Positions 8,759 through 15,767 of a stretch of 64,000 nt of DNA are shown piece after piece (the first letter of the stretch is position 1; every line of letters starts with the position of its first letter). This stretch comes from DASYLJ01 sp964432595. GTDB taxonomy: Bacteria; Desulfobacterota; Binatia; DP-6. The DNA lies in contig CAYSOF010000012.1 in NCBI GenBank assembly GCA_964432595.1, positions 62,001 through 126,000 on the forward strand, written 5' to 3'. Both the position numbers and the translations under genes were made by a program. Under the pieces are notes generated by a model. That model made no database searches and was not told the DNA's origin. It worked only from the letters and a program-made list of their open reading frames with translations.

Positions 8759-9572
8759 AGCGCTTCATGTAGGCCGCGAACGCGTCGGCCCAGTCCGGGT
8801 GCCAGCGCGACAGCGCCGGGCGGTTCTCGACGATGTCGTCCGCCGCCCAGCGGATCCGCCGCGCGTCCATGTCGCGCGTCGTCTCGTTGTCCGGGCACAG
8901 GACGTAGAAGTCGCCGGCCGCGAGGTGCTCGAGCAGGAAGTCGACGACTTGCTCGGCGGTCCACGCGCCGGCCGGCTTCTCGGCGCCGCGCGCCGTCATG
9001 CCGGTGTGCGTGAAGCCCGGGATCAGCAGGTGCGCGGTGACCCGACACCCCGCGCGGCTCCGCAGGTCGTGCGCGAGCGCCTCCGTGTAGACCTTCACGC
9101 CCGCCTTCGCGACGTTGTACGCCGCGTTGCCCGGCGGCGTCGTGATGCCCTGCTTCGAGCCGGTGTTCACGATCAGCGACGGCGTGCCCGCCGCGATCAT
9201 CGACGGCGCGAAGACCTGCGAGCCGTTGATCACGCCCCACAGGTTCACCTCGAGCAGCCGCCGCCAGCGCTCCGGGTCGTCGAGCGTGCCGCCGCCGGCG
9301 CCGATGGCGGCGTTGTTCATCAGGATCGCGACGTCACCGCCTGCCGCCTCGCGCAGGCGCTCGACGTCCGTGCGCGACGACACGTCGGTCGGAATCGCAC
9401 GCGCGCCGGGCAGCGCGGCCGCGGCCTGTCGCAGCGGCTCGCCGTCGAGATCGGCCAGAACGACGCGGAGCCCCATGGAAGCGAAACGGCGCGCGGCGGC
9501 GAGGCCGATGCCGCTCGCGGCACCGGTGACGACGGCGGTGCGGCCGGACACGAGTGCGGGATGCGATGCCAT
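8757..9572 (-). CDS. short-chain dehydrogenase/reductase
   Basis: 271 residues from the ATG at 9572 (MASHPALVSGRTAVVTGAAS). The frame stays open upstream, with an alternative ATG at 9587. Classical SDR features: TGAASGIG near 16-23, the acidic strand end LADLDGEP (Asp after beta2 favours NAD(H)), MNNAAIG, and Y-N-V-A-K for the catalytic Tyr and Lys. The C-terminal 50 residues include YVLCPDNETTRDMDARRI and a Trp-rich end, seen in SDRs acting on bulky lipophilic substrates. It stands alone, convergent with the giant exported protein gene. Substrate unknown. Confidence 0.88.
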   Translation of the reverse strand: MASHPALVSGRTAVVTGAASGIGLAAARRFASMGLRVVLADLDGEPLRQAAAALPGARAIPTDVSSRTDVERLREAAGGDVAILMNNAAIGAGGGTLDDPERWRRLLEVNLWGVINGSQVFAPSMIAAGTPSLIVNTGSKQGITTPPGNAAYNVAKAGVKVYTEALAHDLRSRAGCRVTAHLLIPGFTHTGMTARGAEKPAGAWTAEQVVDFLLEHLAAGDFYVLCPDNETTRDMDARRIRWAADDIVENRPALSRWHPDWADAFAAYMKR

Positions 9573-9725
9573 GAGGCACTCGACCATGGATCGGCACGGG
9601 AAGATACCCGCATCGCGCGTTCGGCGTACCTCGGGGTACCTCCGGCGACGCGCGCGCCTGGAACGCCAGCCGCCCCGCACCACGCCGCGCGCTGACGAGG
9701 CATCTGCCATGGCCGACGTACGGTC

Positions 9726-9754
9726 TTACCGAGGTCCACGACCCTCGCTAGACT
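9726..9754 (+). promoter_or_regulatory. sigma70-like promoter candidate, nearly leaderless
   Basis: TTACCG (9726-9731), a 17-base spacer and TAGACT (9749-9754) precede the ATG at 9762. Transcription would start at or within a base or two of the start codon, and no Shine-Dalgarno sequence is visible. The -10 match is good and the -35 match partial. Confidence 0.35.
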
Positions 9755-9761
9755 CGCGGCC

Positions 9762-9995
9762 ATGCAGACCAACACACGCCGGCTGTCCGCCGCTGCCTTC
9801 GCGCTCGCCGCCACGCTGTCGGTCGCAGCGCCCCGCCAGGCGGAAGCCTTCAACGATCGCTACGTGTTCGCCGCGACCCGTGGGGTGAGCCAGATGCGCG
9901 TGCATCCGGCGCTCAAGGTGCCGCTCTTCCCGATCACGGTCGCGGTGGACCTGGCGTTCCTGCCGTTCTCGACGATCGCCGGCCTGGTGACCTGA
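9762..9995 (+). CDS. small exported protein
   Basis: 77 residues. A clear signal peptide (MQTNTRRLSAAAFALAATLS and on) is cut near QAEA/FN at about residue 30, leaving a mature peptide of about 47 residues. The mature part, with D-R-Y-V-F-A-A-T-R-G-V, H-P-A-L-K-V-P-L-F-P and V-D-L-A-F-L-P-F-S, recalls the YceK/YidQ type of tiny envelope proteins, but it lacks their lipobox Cys. The likely location is periplasm or outer membrane. The gene has its own promoter-like sequence and faces a convergent neighbour. No function can be assigned. Confidence 0.65.
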   Translation: MQTNTRRLSAAAFALAATLSVAAPRQAEAFNDRYVFAATRGVSQMRVHPALKVPLFPITVAVDLAFLPFSTIAGLVT

Positions 9996-9998
9996 GCG

Positions 9999-10436
9999 TC
10001 ACGGCGACGGGTTGCCATGCACCGGCGCGGTGCCGCCGCCGCCGACGGCCGAGCCGCCGGTCGGCGACGTCGTTCCGGTCGACGTCGGCGACCCGGCGGG
10101 CGCCGGCTCGCACACGACGCAGTCGCCGACGCTCGTCCACCGGCCGAGGAAGTCCGTCTCGAGCGGCGGGTTCTTCCAGCACGCGGGGTCGACGCCGCCG
10201 AACTGCGCGACGTTCCCGGCCGTTTCCTTCTGCTGGAACGCGAAGACGTTGCCGACGATCAGCGGCGTGAACCCCGTCGGGCACACCCGGTCACCGTAGA
10301 CGGTGAGCCGTTGGCTCGAGTCGACGTTGACCGTCGACGTCGTCCGGCGGCGGCCGGTTCCCAGCTGGGCTTCCGCCCAGACGGCCGTTCCGAGCAGCAG
10401 ACACGCAGCGACACTCGCGGTCCGAACGATGTGCAT
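9999..10436 (-). CDS. hypothetical exported protein with Gly/Ser/Thr-rich tail
   Basis: 145 residues from ATG 10436 (MHIVRTASVAACLLLGTAVW), with a signal peptide ending near AEA. The mature protein has four Cys (C-P-T-G-F-T-P, D-P-A-C-W-K-N-P-P, D-C-V-V-C-E-P) and a low-complexity C-terminal tail rich in Gly, Ser, Thr and Pro. I do not recognise the family. The four Cys and the short size suggest a disulfide-held extracytoplasmic domain with a flexible tail. An in-frame ATG exists 18 bases further upstream. The stop lies 3 bases from the stop of the convergent small exported protein gene. Confidence 0.6.
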   Translation of the reverse strand: MHIVRTASVAACLLLGTAVWAEAQLGTGRRRTTSTVNVDSSQRLTVYGDRVCPTGFTPLIVGNVFAFQQKETAGNVAQFGGVDPACWKNPPLETDFLGRWTSVGDCVVCEPAPAGSPTSTGTTSPTGGSAVGGGGTAPVHGNPSP

Positions 10437-10512
10437 GACGACCCTCCGCGCCACGACTAGGCCGGGGTCGTCCGCACCGTCAAGAACGCAGATGCGCCGT
10501 CGGCGCCGGATG

Positions 10513-11172
10513 TCAGGCGACGCTGCGCTGGGCGATCTGGAGCGTGAGCTGCATCATCGCGTTCATCGCCTCGCCGACGCGCTGGTCGCCCGCCTTCGCC
10601 GGCGACCCGGCGTCGAACGGCGGATGCGGATCGTATTCGAGCATCAGCTGGAGCGTGCGCGCGTACTCGGCGCCGGCGATTTCCCCGACGAGCGTGAGCG
10701 CCATGTCGATCCCCGCACTGACGCCGGCGCCGGTGACGACCTTCCCGCGGCGCACGACGCGCTCTGCGACCGGGTTCGCGCCGAGGCGCCGCAGATCGTC
10801 GAACATCGCCCAGTGCGTCGTCGCGTCGACGCCGTTCAGGATACCCGCGCCCGCGAGCAGCAGCGCGCCCGTGCAGACCGACGTCGTCCACTGCGTCGTG
10901 CGATGCGCGCGCGCGATCCAGGGCACGATCGGATGGTCGGGCACCAGCGTGCCCGTGATGAGGCCGCCGGGCACGAGCAGGATGTCGGGATCGGGCAGCT
11001 CGTCGAACGACTTCCGTGCGGTGACGGTGAGGAAGCCCGTGTCGTCGGTGACGGGCCCCGCCTTCGCGGCGACGAACGTCACCTCCGCGCCCGGCAGCCC
11101 CGACAGCACCTGGAACGGGCCCATGGCGTCGAGCGACGTGAAGTTGTCGTAGAGACCGATGGCGATGCGCAT
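10513..11172 (-). CDS. DJ-1/PfpI family protein, isonitrile-hydratase-like
   Basis: 219 residues from ATG 11172. The glutamine-amidotransferase-like fold of the PfpI/DJ-1 family is visible: MRIAIGLYDNFTSLDAMGPF (1-20), V-P-G-G at 67-70, and the nucleophile elbow S-V-C-T-G-A-L-L-L-A with C100. An S-V-C-T-G elbow near residue 101 and the D-x-x-G-P opening are features of bacterial isonitrile hydratase (InhA) and its relatives. Other members are regulators or amidases, so the substrate is open. No AraC-type DNA-binding domain is fused. It is a single gene, followed on the other strand by a decayed HAD fragment. Confidence 0.8.
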   Translation of the reverse strand: MRIAIGLYDNFTSLDAMGPFQVLSGLPGAEVTFVAAKAGPVTDDTGFLTVTARKSFDELPDPDILLVPGGLITGTLVPDHPIVPWIARAHRTTQWTTSVCTGALLLAGAGILNGVDATTHWAMFDDLRRLGANPVAERVVRRGKVVTGAGVSAGIDMALTLVGEIAGAEYARTLQLMLEYDPHPPFDAGSPAKAGDQRVGEAMNAMMQLTLQIAQRSVA

Positions 11173-11201
11173 GCGTTCGCTAAACGCGATCCCTCCGGGC
11201 G

Positions 11202-11530
11202 GTGCAATGCCGTGGCCGGATCGGAGGGCTGGTTGTCGGCAACGCACGACCGGGCTTCACGACGGCTCCGCCCGAGCTCGAGATGCTGCGCGCGCCCGAG
11301 CAGCGCATCGTCACGCGGGAGCGGGTCGAGAGCGCGAAGCCGAATCCCGATCTCTTCATCGAGGCGGCGCGTCGAGCCGTGCGACGCGCTCGTCGTCGGC
11401 GACAGCGTGTGGGACCTGCGGCGAGGCGCGCCCGGGGCAATCGTGGCTCAGGCGCTCGCGGCGACCAGGCGGACCCGGGTGGTCGCGCGGCCCGCGAACG
11501 CTACACGCTCGCGTCCTTCCCGACCCGAGA
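11202..11530 (+). pseudogene. decayed HAD-superfamily phosphatase
   Basis: Two reading frames each carry half of a HAD-IA C-terminal region. Frame A up to about 11370 gives RVESAKPNPDLFIEAARR (motif III Lys). Frame B from 11371 gives VEPCDALVVGDSVWDLRRGA (motif IV, GDSxxD). Joined, they read like phosphoglycolate-phosphatase relatives. A small deletion at the junction has lost the short linker expected there. Motif I (DxDGT) and the cap domain are absent, and no intact frame spans the region. This accounts for the plus-strand coding signal in the otherwise empty 11173-11550 gap. Confidence 0.6.
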
Positions 11531-11550
11531 CGAAGTCTTGGGTCGGTCTC

Positions 11551-13059
11551 CTAGCCGCGCGGATCGAAGACGTTCGCGTCGCCGGGCGTGACGCGGCCGC
11601 GCACGCCGACGCCTTCCGATGTCGTCAACCGCTCGAGCACCGCGCGATCGTCGGGCGTGTTCGCCAGGAAGCGGCGGCCGTCGGCCAGCCGGCCGATGAC
11701 GATGCCGCGGATCGGCTCGCCGTCGCGGCCGTGGACGACCGTGTACGTCTCGATCGTGGCGTCGCCCGACGGCTCGGCGACGACCTCCGGCGACGGCGCG
11801 GCGTCGAGCGCCTGCTGCGCGGCCGTGGGATCGGCGCGCACGAACGGACCGTCCTTCGGCTTCGTCGCGTAGACGCCGATCGCATGCTTCGTCAGATACC
11901 AGCCGAGCGCCGACACGAGACCGACGCTGCCCGGACGCTCCCGCAGCCGATCCATCATGCTGGCGATGCCGTGCATGGAGTAGTTGTTGCCCGGGCCGCC
12001 GAAGTACGGGAGGCCGCCGGTGACGGTGACCGGCCGCGGATCGTCGACCGCGACGCCGAGCATCTCGCGGCCGATCTGCACCGCGCACGGGAAACAGCTG
12101 TAGAGCTCGAGGTGGTCGACGTCGCCGATGCCGACGCCCGCCGCCGCCAGCGCCTGCCGCCCGGCTTCGCGGATCGCCGGCGAGCTCGCGTAGTCGACGC
12201 GGTCCGACACGAACCACTTGTCGGTCGCCTCGCCCGTTCCCCACACGTACACCCAACGCGACTCGGGGATGCCGAGCGCGCGCGCGGCGCCGACCGACGT
12301 CATCAGCACCGACGCCGACTGGTCGACGTCGATGATCGCGTTCATGCGCTTCGGGTACGGAAAGCCGATCATGCGGTTCTCGGGCCCGACCGTCGTGATC
12401 TCCTCGGCCGAGCGCGCGTCGCGGAACCACGCGTACGGGTTCGCGGCGGCGACGGCGGACATGCCGCTGCACAGCGTGCCCAGCGCGGCGCGGTGCGCGG
12501 CGAGCGACTGCCCCCGCTTCGCCCGCAGCGCGTTCTCGAACAGCGGATAGACCTGCGTCGGCATCTGCATGCCGTGGTTCATCTCGAGGCCGTTCGTGCC
12601 CTCGCGCCGGTCGCCCACCACGACGGGCTTGCCGTCGGGCGCCGTCGACCACGACAGCGTCGTCCCGGTGCGCTGCGAGCGCAGCACGGTGCGCATCGCC
12701 TCGGCGCCGGCGAGGAGCGCCAGTCGCACGCGGCCTTCGGCGATCTTCTGCGCCGTCTCGGCGACGAGCCACTGCGGCGTGTTGCCGCCGACGGTCGTGT
12801 AGATGGCGTCGGACGGCGTCGCGCCGAGCCGCTCGGCGAGCGCGCCCGGCAGGTTGCGGTACGGCCAGCAGAAGACGTTGACGACGGCGAGCGCGTCGAG
12901 CTGCGCGAGCAGCGCCGGGCCGGCGCCCGCGTCCTCGGCCGCGCGGCGCGCCGTCTCGACCATCATACCGAGGGGATCCAGCGCGACGCCGGCATCGGCG
13001 TCGCGCTGCGTGAGCTGCCCGCAGCCCACCAGGATGGGCGTGCGGTCGTCGGCGGTCAC
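11551..13059 (-). CDS. thiolase-superfamily protein (acetyl-CoA acetyltransferase-like)
   Basis: 502 residues from GTG 13059. Thiolase-type features are R-T-P-I-L-V-G-C-G-Q at the start, the Cys-bearing stretch L-G-T-L-C-S-G-M-S-A, D-V-D-H-L-E-L-Y-S-C-F-P, and the late V-T-G-G-L-P-Y-F-G-G-P-G-N-N-Y. The protein is longer than ordinary thiolases (about 390) because it has a C-terminal extension of about 90 residues (E-T-Y-T-V-V-H-G-R-D-G-E-P), like the OB-fold domains of SCP-x-type thiolases. It may act in beta-oxidation or a ketoacyl-CoA pathway; the canonical catalytic residues are not certain here. Its start overlaps the stop of yceI by a GTGA, so the two are coupled. Confidence 0.78.
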   Translation of the reverse strand: MTADDRTPILVGCGQLTQRDADAGVALDPLGMMVETARRAAEDAGAGPALLAQLDALAVVNVFCWPYRNLPGALAERLGATPSDAIYTTVGGNTPQWLVAETAQKIAEGRVRLALLAGAEAMRTVLRSQRTGTTLSWSTAPDGKPVVVGDRREGTNGLEMNHGMQMPTQVYPLFENALRAKRGQSLAAHRAALGTLCSGMSAVAAANPYAWFRDARSAEEITTVGPENRMIGFPYPKRMNAIIDVDQSASVLMTSVGAARALGIPESRWVYVWGTGEATDKWFVSDRVDYASSPAIREAGRQALAAAGVGIGDVDHLELYSCFPCAVQIGREMLGVAVDDPRPVTVTGGLPYFGGPGNNYSMHGIASMMDRLRERPGSVGLVSALGWYLTKHAIGVYATKPKDGPFVRADPTAAQQALDAAPSPEVVAEPSGDATIETYTVVHGRDGEPIRGIVIGRLADGRRFLANTPDDRAVLERLTTSEGVGVRGRVTPGDANVFDPRG

Positions 13060-13646
13060 TTCTGCGTGGCCTCGACGTCGATCGTGATCGCGATCTCGTC
13101 GCCGACGACGAGCCCGCCGCCGTCCATGCTCTTGCTCCACGTGATGCCGAAGTCCTTGCGGTCGATCTTCGTCGTGGCCGAGGCGCCGGCGCGGGTGTTG
13201 CCGTAGGGGTCCTTGATCGTCGCCGTCGGACCCTCGACGTCGAGCACGACGGGCTTCGTCACGCCGTGCAGCGTCAGGTCGCCGGTCACCTTGAACTTGC
13301 CGGCGCCGGCGGGCTCGATCTTCGTCGACTTGAAGGTGATGGTCGGGTACTTCGCGGCGTCGAGGAAGTCGGGATTGCGCAGGTGCGCATCGCGCTTCGA
13401 GTCCTTCGTGTCGATGCTGGTGGCGTCGATCGTGGCCTCGATGACGGCGTTGGCCGGGCTGGCGGGATCGCCGGTGGCGGTCCCCGAGAACGTCGCGAAG
13501 CTGCCGCGGACGTTGCTGACCATCATGTGACGGACCGAGAAGGTGATGGCCGAGTGCGACGGGTCGATCACCCACGTGGCTGCGCCCGCGAGCGCCGGCG
13601 CCGCGAGCAGCGCGAGCGCGAGCAGAGACGACGAGAGTCGAAGCAT
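13056..13646 (-). CDS. yceI: YceI-family periplasmic isoprenoid-binding protein
   Basis: 196 residues with a signal peptide (MLRLSSSLLALALLAAPALA). The mature part has all YceI landmarks: W-V-I-D-P-S-H-S-A-I-T-F-S-V-R-H at the start, the repeated D-A-T-S-I-D-T pattern, L-R-N-P-D-F-L-D-A-A-K-Y-P-T-I-T-F, L-T-L-H-G-V-T-K-P-V and the final F-G-I-T-W-S. YceI proteins form an extended lipocalin-like barrel that binds polyisoprenoid or quinone-like lipids in the periplasm. The downstream thiolase gene begins inside its stop codon, so the pair is a coupled operon. Pairing a lipid carrier with a thiolase may hint at lipid metabolism, but this is inference. Confidence 0.92.
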   Translation of the reverse strand: MLRLSSSLLALALLAAPALAGAATWVIDPSHSAITFSVRHMMVSNVRGSFATFSGTATGDPASPANAVIEATIDATSIDTKDSKRDAHLRNPDFLDAAKYPTITFKSTKIEPAGAGKFKVTGDLTLHGVTKPVVLDVEGPTATIKDPYGNTRAGASATTKIDRKDFGITWSKSMDGGGLVVGDEIAITIDVEATQK

Positions 13647-13694
13647 GGAGCCTCCTTTCGAGAGGCCCGAAACTGCGTGGCGACGGCGCTCGTG

Positions 13695-13916
13695 TCAACG
13701 ACCTGGAACCATCCAGCGCGAGGCGCGTCCCCAGACCGCTCGCCACGCGAACCCGAGGTGACGCCGCACCGGAAGGTACTGGGCGAAGACCTGGTCGTAG
13801 CAGCGCACGACGCACTCGTCGCAGATGTTGACGGTCGGGCCCGTGATCAGCAGGCGGACGTCGTCGATCGTCTTCGCGCAGAACGCGCAGGGTGCGGGGT
13901 TCTCGTCCGAAGACAC
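13695..13916 (-). CDS. stand-alone ClpX-type C4 zinc-finger protein
   Basis: 73 residues: MSSDENPAPCAFCAKTIDDV opens with C-A-F-C, and I-T-G-P-T-V-N-I-C-D-E-C-V-V-R-C follows. The spacing C-x2-C-x18-C-x2-C and the surrounding residues match the N-terminal zinc-binding domain of ClpX, which dimerises and binds substrates and the SspB adaptor. No ATPase domain follows; the rest is a short basic, Trp-rich tail. Such orphan domains could act as adaptors or decoys for ClpXP, but that is inference. The gene is 48 bases after (upstream on this strand lies) the exported-protein gene ending at 13924, so both may share a transcript. Confidence 0.75.
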   Translation of the reverse strand: MSSDENPAPCAFCAKTIDDVRLLITGPTVNICDECVVRCYDQVFAQYLPVRRHLGFAWRAVWGRASRWMVPGR

Positions 13917-13923
13917 GCTGCCG

Positions 13924-14925
13924 TCAGTCGTACAGGCAGACGAGGCGCTCCCCCTCGTCGGCCGCCGAGTCGTAGGTGCAGCGGTAGCCCGCCTCGTACG
14001 GGCTCGCGACCGACACGACGAAGGCGCTGGTCGTCGCCGTGAGGTCGCACGTGACCGCGGCGACGGGCGTCAGGCCCGGCAGCCCGTCGCACGTCGCGCC
14101 GGACGGCACGAAGTAGGCACCCGACTGCGCGCGGTGACGTTCCTGCAGCCACATCACGTTCATCGCCTCGCACACCACGACGTCGCGCGGCTCGCCGAGC
14201 CCGCACGCGCCGGTCGGCGGCGGCGTCGCGCACTGCACGACGCCGCCGTTGCCGCTCACCGCACACGGGAGCGGCGGCGACTGGTTCGGGAAGATGCGGA
14301 ACGCGCAGCGCGACCCGTGATGACCGACCGGACCGAAGCCGACGCCGAGGTGCAGCACCGTCGCGTCCGGCAGGAAGCCGTCGAGCAGGTCGGCATCGAC
14401 GGTGAAGGCGCTGCGCCGTACGAGCACCTGGACCTCCAGCGTCTCGCGCGTATCGGGCGCGACGCCCGGCGCGATCACCGGCAGCGTCGCCCGCCGCTTG
14501 AGCGAGATGCGGGTGACGCCGCCGTGCTGGCCGCGCGCGTCGCGAAAGGTCCAGGCGGTGCCGTCCGCGCGACCGCGCCACCCCGCGCCGCCAGGGACGA
14601 CCGCGCTGACGAGCGCCTCGCGGCCATCGAGCGCGCCGTCGTACCGTTCGAGCAGGAAGCGCATCCCGCTCTCGGCGGGATCGGCGAAGTCGTCTGCGGT
14701 GCTCGCGTCGAGCACGATGCGACCGCGCAGCCGCAGCCGCTCGTCGCCGGAAGGCGCATCCGCGCCGGTGATCCGCATCGCGGCCTCGGTGAGCCGCAGC
14801 GCGCCGTCGTTCGTGCACACGTCGGCGGCGTCGCAGGTCCCGTCGAAGTCGCCGTCCGGGCACCCCGCATGCGCCATGCCGAGCGCGCCGGCGAGGACGA
14901 TCGCGAGGACGAGACGAGCCCGCAT
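13924..14925 (-). CDS. exported two-domain protein of unknown function
   Basis: 333 residues from ATG 14925 (MRARLVLAIVLAGALGMAHA), an obvious signal peptide; an ATG 30 bases upstream is also in frame. A short C-P-D-G-D-F-D-G-T-C-D-A-A-D-V-C calcium-type motif follows. Next comes a domain of about 150 residues matching the C-terminal domain of the giant protein at 4801-8718 (shared D-x-L-x-L-x-G-x-I, G-x-R-x-L-L, P-G-G-A, G-W). The last 110 residues are Cys-rich, with E-A-M-N-V-M-W-L-Q-E-R-H-R-A-Q-S-G-A-Y-F, a pattern reminiscent of the region after the helix in type IV pilin-like proteins, though no prepilin leader is present. Extracellular; role unknown. Confidence 0.7.
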   Translation of the reverse strand: MRARLVLAIVLAGALGMAHAGCPDGDFDGTCDAADVCTNDGALRLTEAAMRITGADAPSGDERLRLRGRIVLDASTADDFADPAESGMRFLLERYDGALDGREALVSAVVPGGAGWRGRADGTAWTFRDARGQHGGVTRISLKRRATLPVIAPGVAPDTRETLEVQVLVRRSAFTVDADLLDGFLPDATVLHLGVGFGPVGHHGSRCAFRIFPNQSPPLPCAVSGNGGVVQCATPPPTGACGLGEPRDVVVCEAMNVMWLQERHRAQSGAYFVPSGATCDGLPGLTPVAAVTCDLTATTSAFVVSVASPYEAGYRCTYDSAADEGERLVCLYD

Positions 14926-15005
14926 GCGAAAACAGGGATGCAATCGCGCAGCCATGGTGGACCGCGGATGCTCGCAGGATCCGGGGTCGCACGAGCGTCA
15001 CGAAA

Positions 15006-15176
15006 TCACCGCTCGCGCGTGGTCTCGTAGCGCACCACGAGATAGTAGAACTCGGGCGGCCAGGCCTCGGGCACCTCGACGCCCAGCGCGGCAGCGAGCG
15101 CCGCGTGTCCGGCGAGCTCGGCGCGCAGCTGCGTGACGGTGCCGGGGATCAGATCGAGTCGCTGCGTGCGGATCAT
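15006..15176 (-). pseudogene. truncated N-terminal fragment of a GNAT acetyltransferase
   Basis: 56 codons reading MIRTQRLDLIPGTVTQLRAE, then L-G-V-E-V-P-E-A-W-P-P-E-F-Y-Y. This is the first quarter of RimJ/RimL-like GNAT acetyltransferases (T-x-R-L-x-L-x-P at the start, then V-P-x-x-W-P-P-E). A TGA ends it before the acetyl-CoA-binding R/Q-x-x-G-x-G/A segment, and the 80 bases beyond do not supply it, so it is probably a deletion remnant. Its ATG overlaps the stop of the preceding small gene (ATGA), so it is still the last cistron of the operon. A small functional peptide cannot be excluded. Confidence 0.55.
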
Positions 15177-15364
15177 CGCCGCTCGGCCGCGATCCGCTGG
15201 AGACGGGGCACGCCCCAGGTGCGCAGCAGGTCGATGGCCTCCGCGATGCCGGGCGCGACGTCCGCCGCGGCGCGCGCCGCCGGAATCCGCTCGACCGCCG
15301 CGCGCATCGCGGCCTCGTCGGGAGCGCGGCCGGCCTCGATCGCGGCGCCGTACTCCTTTCGCAC
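15173..15364 (-). CDS. small hypothetical protein in GNAT/GFA operon
   Basis: 63 residues from a GTG at 15364. The protein is soluble, helical and charged, with no Cys, signal or membrane segment. I do not recognise it. The GTG lies one base after the stop of the GFA gene, and the stop overlaps the next start by ATGA, so the reading frame fits the operon exactly; this is the main reason to believe it. The residues A-I-D-L-L-R-T-W-G-V-P-R-L suggest an amphipathic helix. It could equally be a fragment of a formerly longer protein, since its downstream neighbour is truncated. Confidence 0.45.
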   Translation of the reverse strand: MRKEYGAAIEAGRAPDEAAMRAAVERIPAARAAADVAPGIAEAIDLLRTWGVPRLQRIAAERR

Positions 15365-15365
15365 C

Positions 15366-15767
15366 TCAGCCCTTCACCGACGAGGGCAGGCCGGACGGGA
15401 TGCGGCCCCACGCGACCGCCGACGACGTCCATATCTGGCGGTCGGGCTGGACGAGCGATGGATCGTCGAGCGAGCCGGCCTTCACGTAGACGGTGGCGGG
15501 ATGCCGCGGCGACGACGTGAAGAGCGGCGAGCCGCAGTCGCCGCAGAAGTGTCGCGTCAGCTCGTTGCCGCTGTCGCCCCGCTTCGTGAAGGACCGCGGC
15601 GTCCCCGAGACGAATCGCAGCCGCTTCCACTCGAAATCGACACCGACGTTGAAGGCGCTGCCGGTGACCCGGCGACAGTCCGCGCAGTGACAGTAGCCCG
15701 CGGCACCGACCGGTCCATCGTACTCGTATGCGATCGCGCCGCAGAGGCAGCGTCCCGTGACCATCAT
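15366..15767 (-). CDS. GFA-family zinc protein (formaldehyde-activating-enzyme-like)
   Basis: 133 residues from ATG 15767. The zinc-binding pattern of the GFA/CENP-V family is complete: C-L-C-G near residue 7, C-H-C-A-D-C-R-R in the middle and F-C-G-D-C-G-S later. Other typical segments are S-A-F-N-V-G-V and R-S-F-T-K-R. The first member was described as binding glutathione and accelerating S-hydroxymethylglutathione formation, but most homologues have no proven function. The ATG overlaps the upstream GNAT stop by ATGA, so it is translated in step with the double acetyltransferase. Confidence 0.88.
   Translation of the reverse strand: MMVTGRCLCGAIAYEYDGPVGAAGYCHCADCRRVTGSAFNVGVDFEWKRLRFVSGTPRSFTKRGDSGNELTRHFCGDCGSPLFTSSPRHPATVYVKAGSLDDPSLVQPDRQIWTSSAVAWGRIPSGLPSSVKG

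Noticed and set aside
10303..13206. A 967-codon plus-strand open frame
   Set aside because: Only a ~35-codon stretch (the HAD motif IV remnant) is meaningful. The rest is antisense to the PfpI, thiolase and YceI genes.
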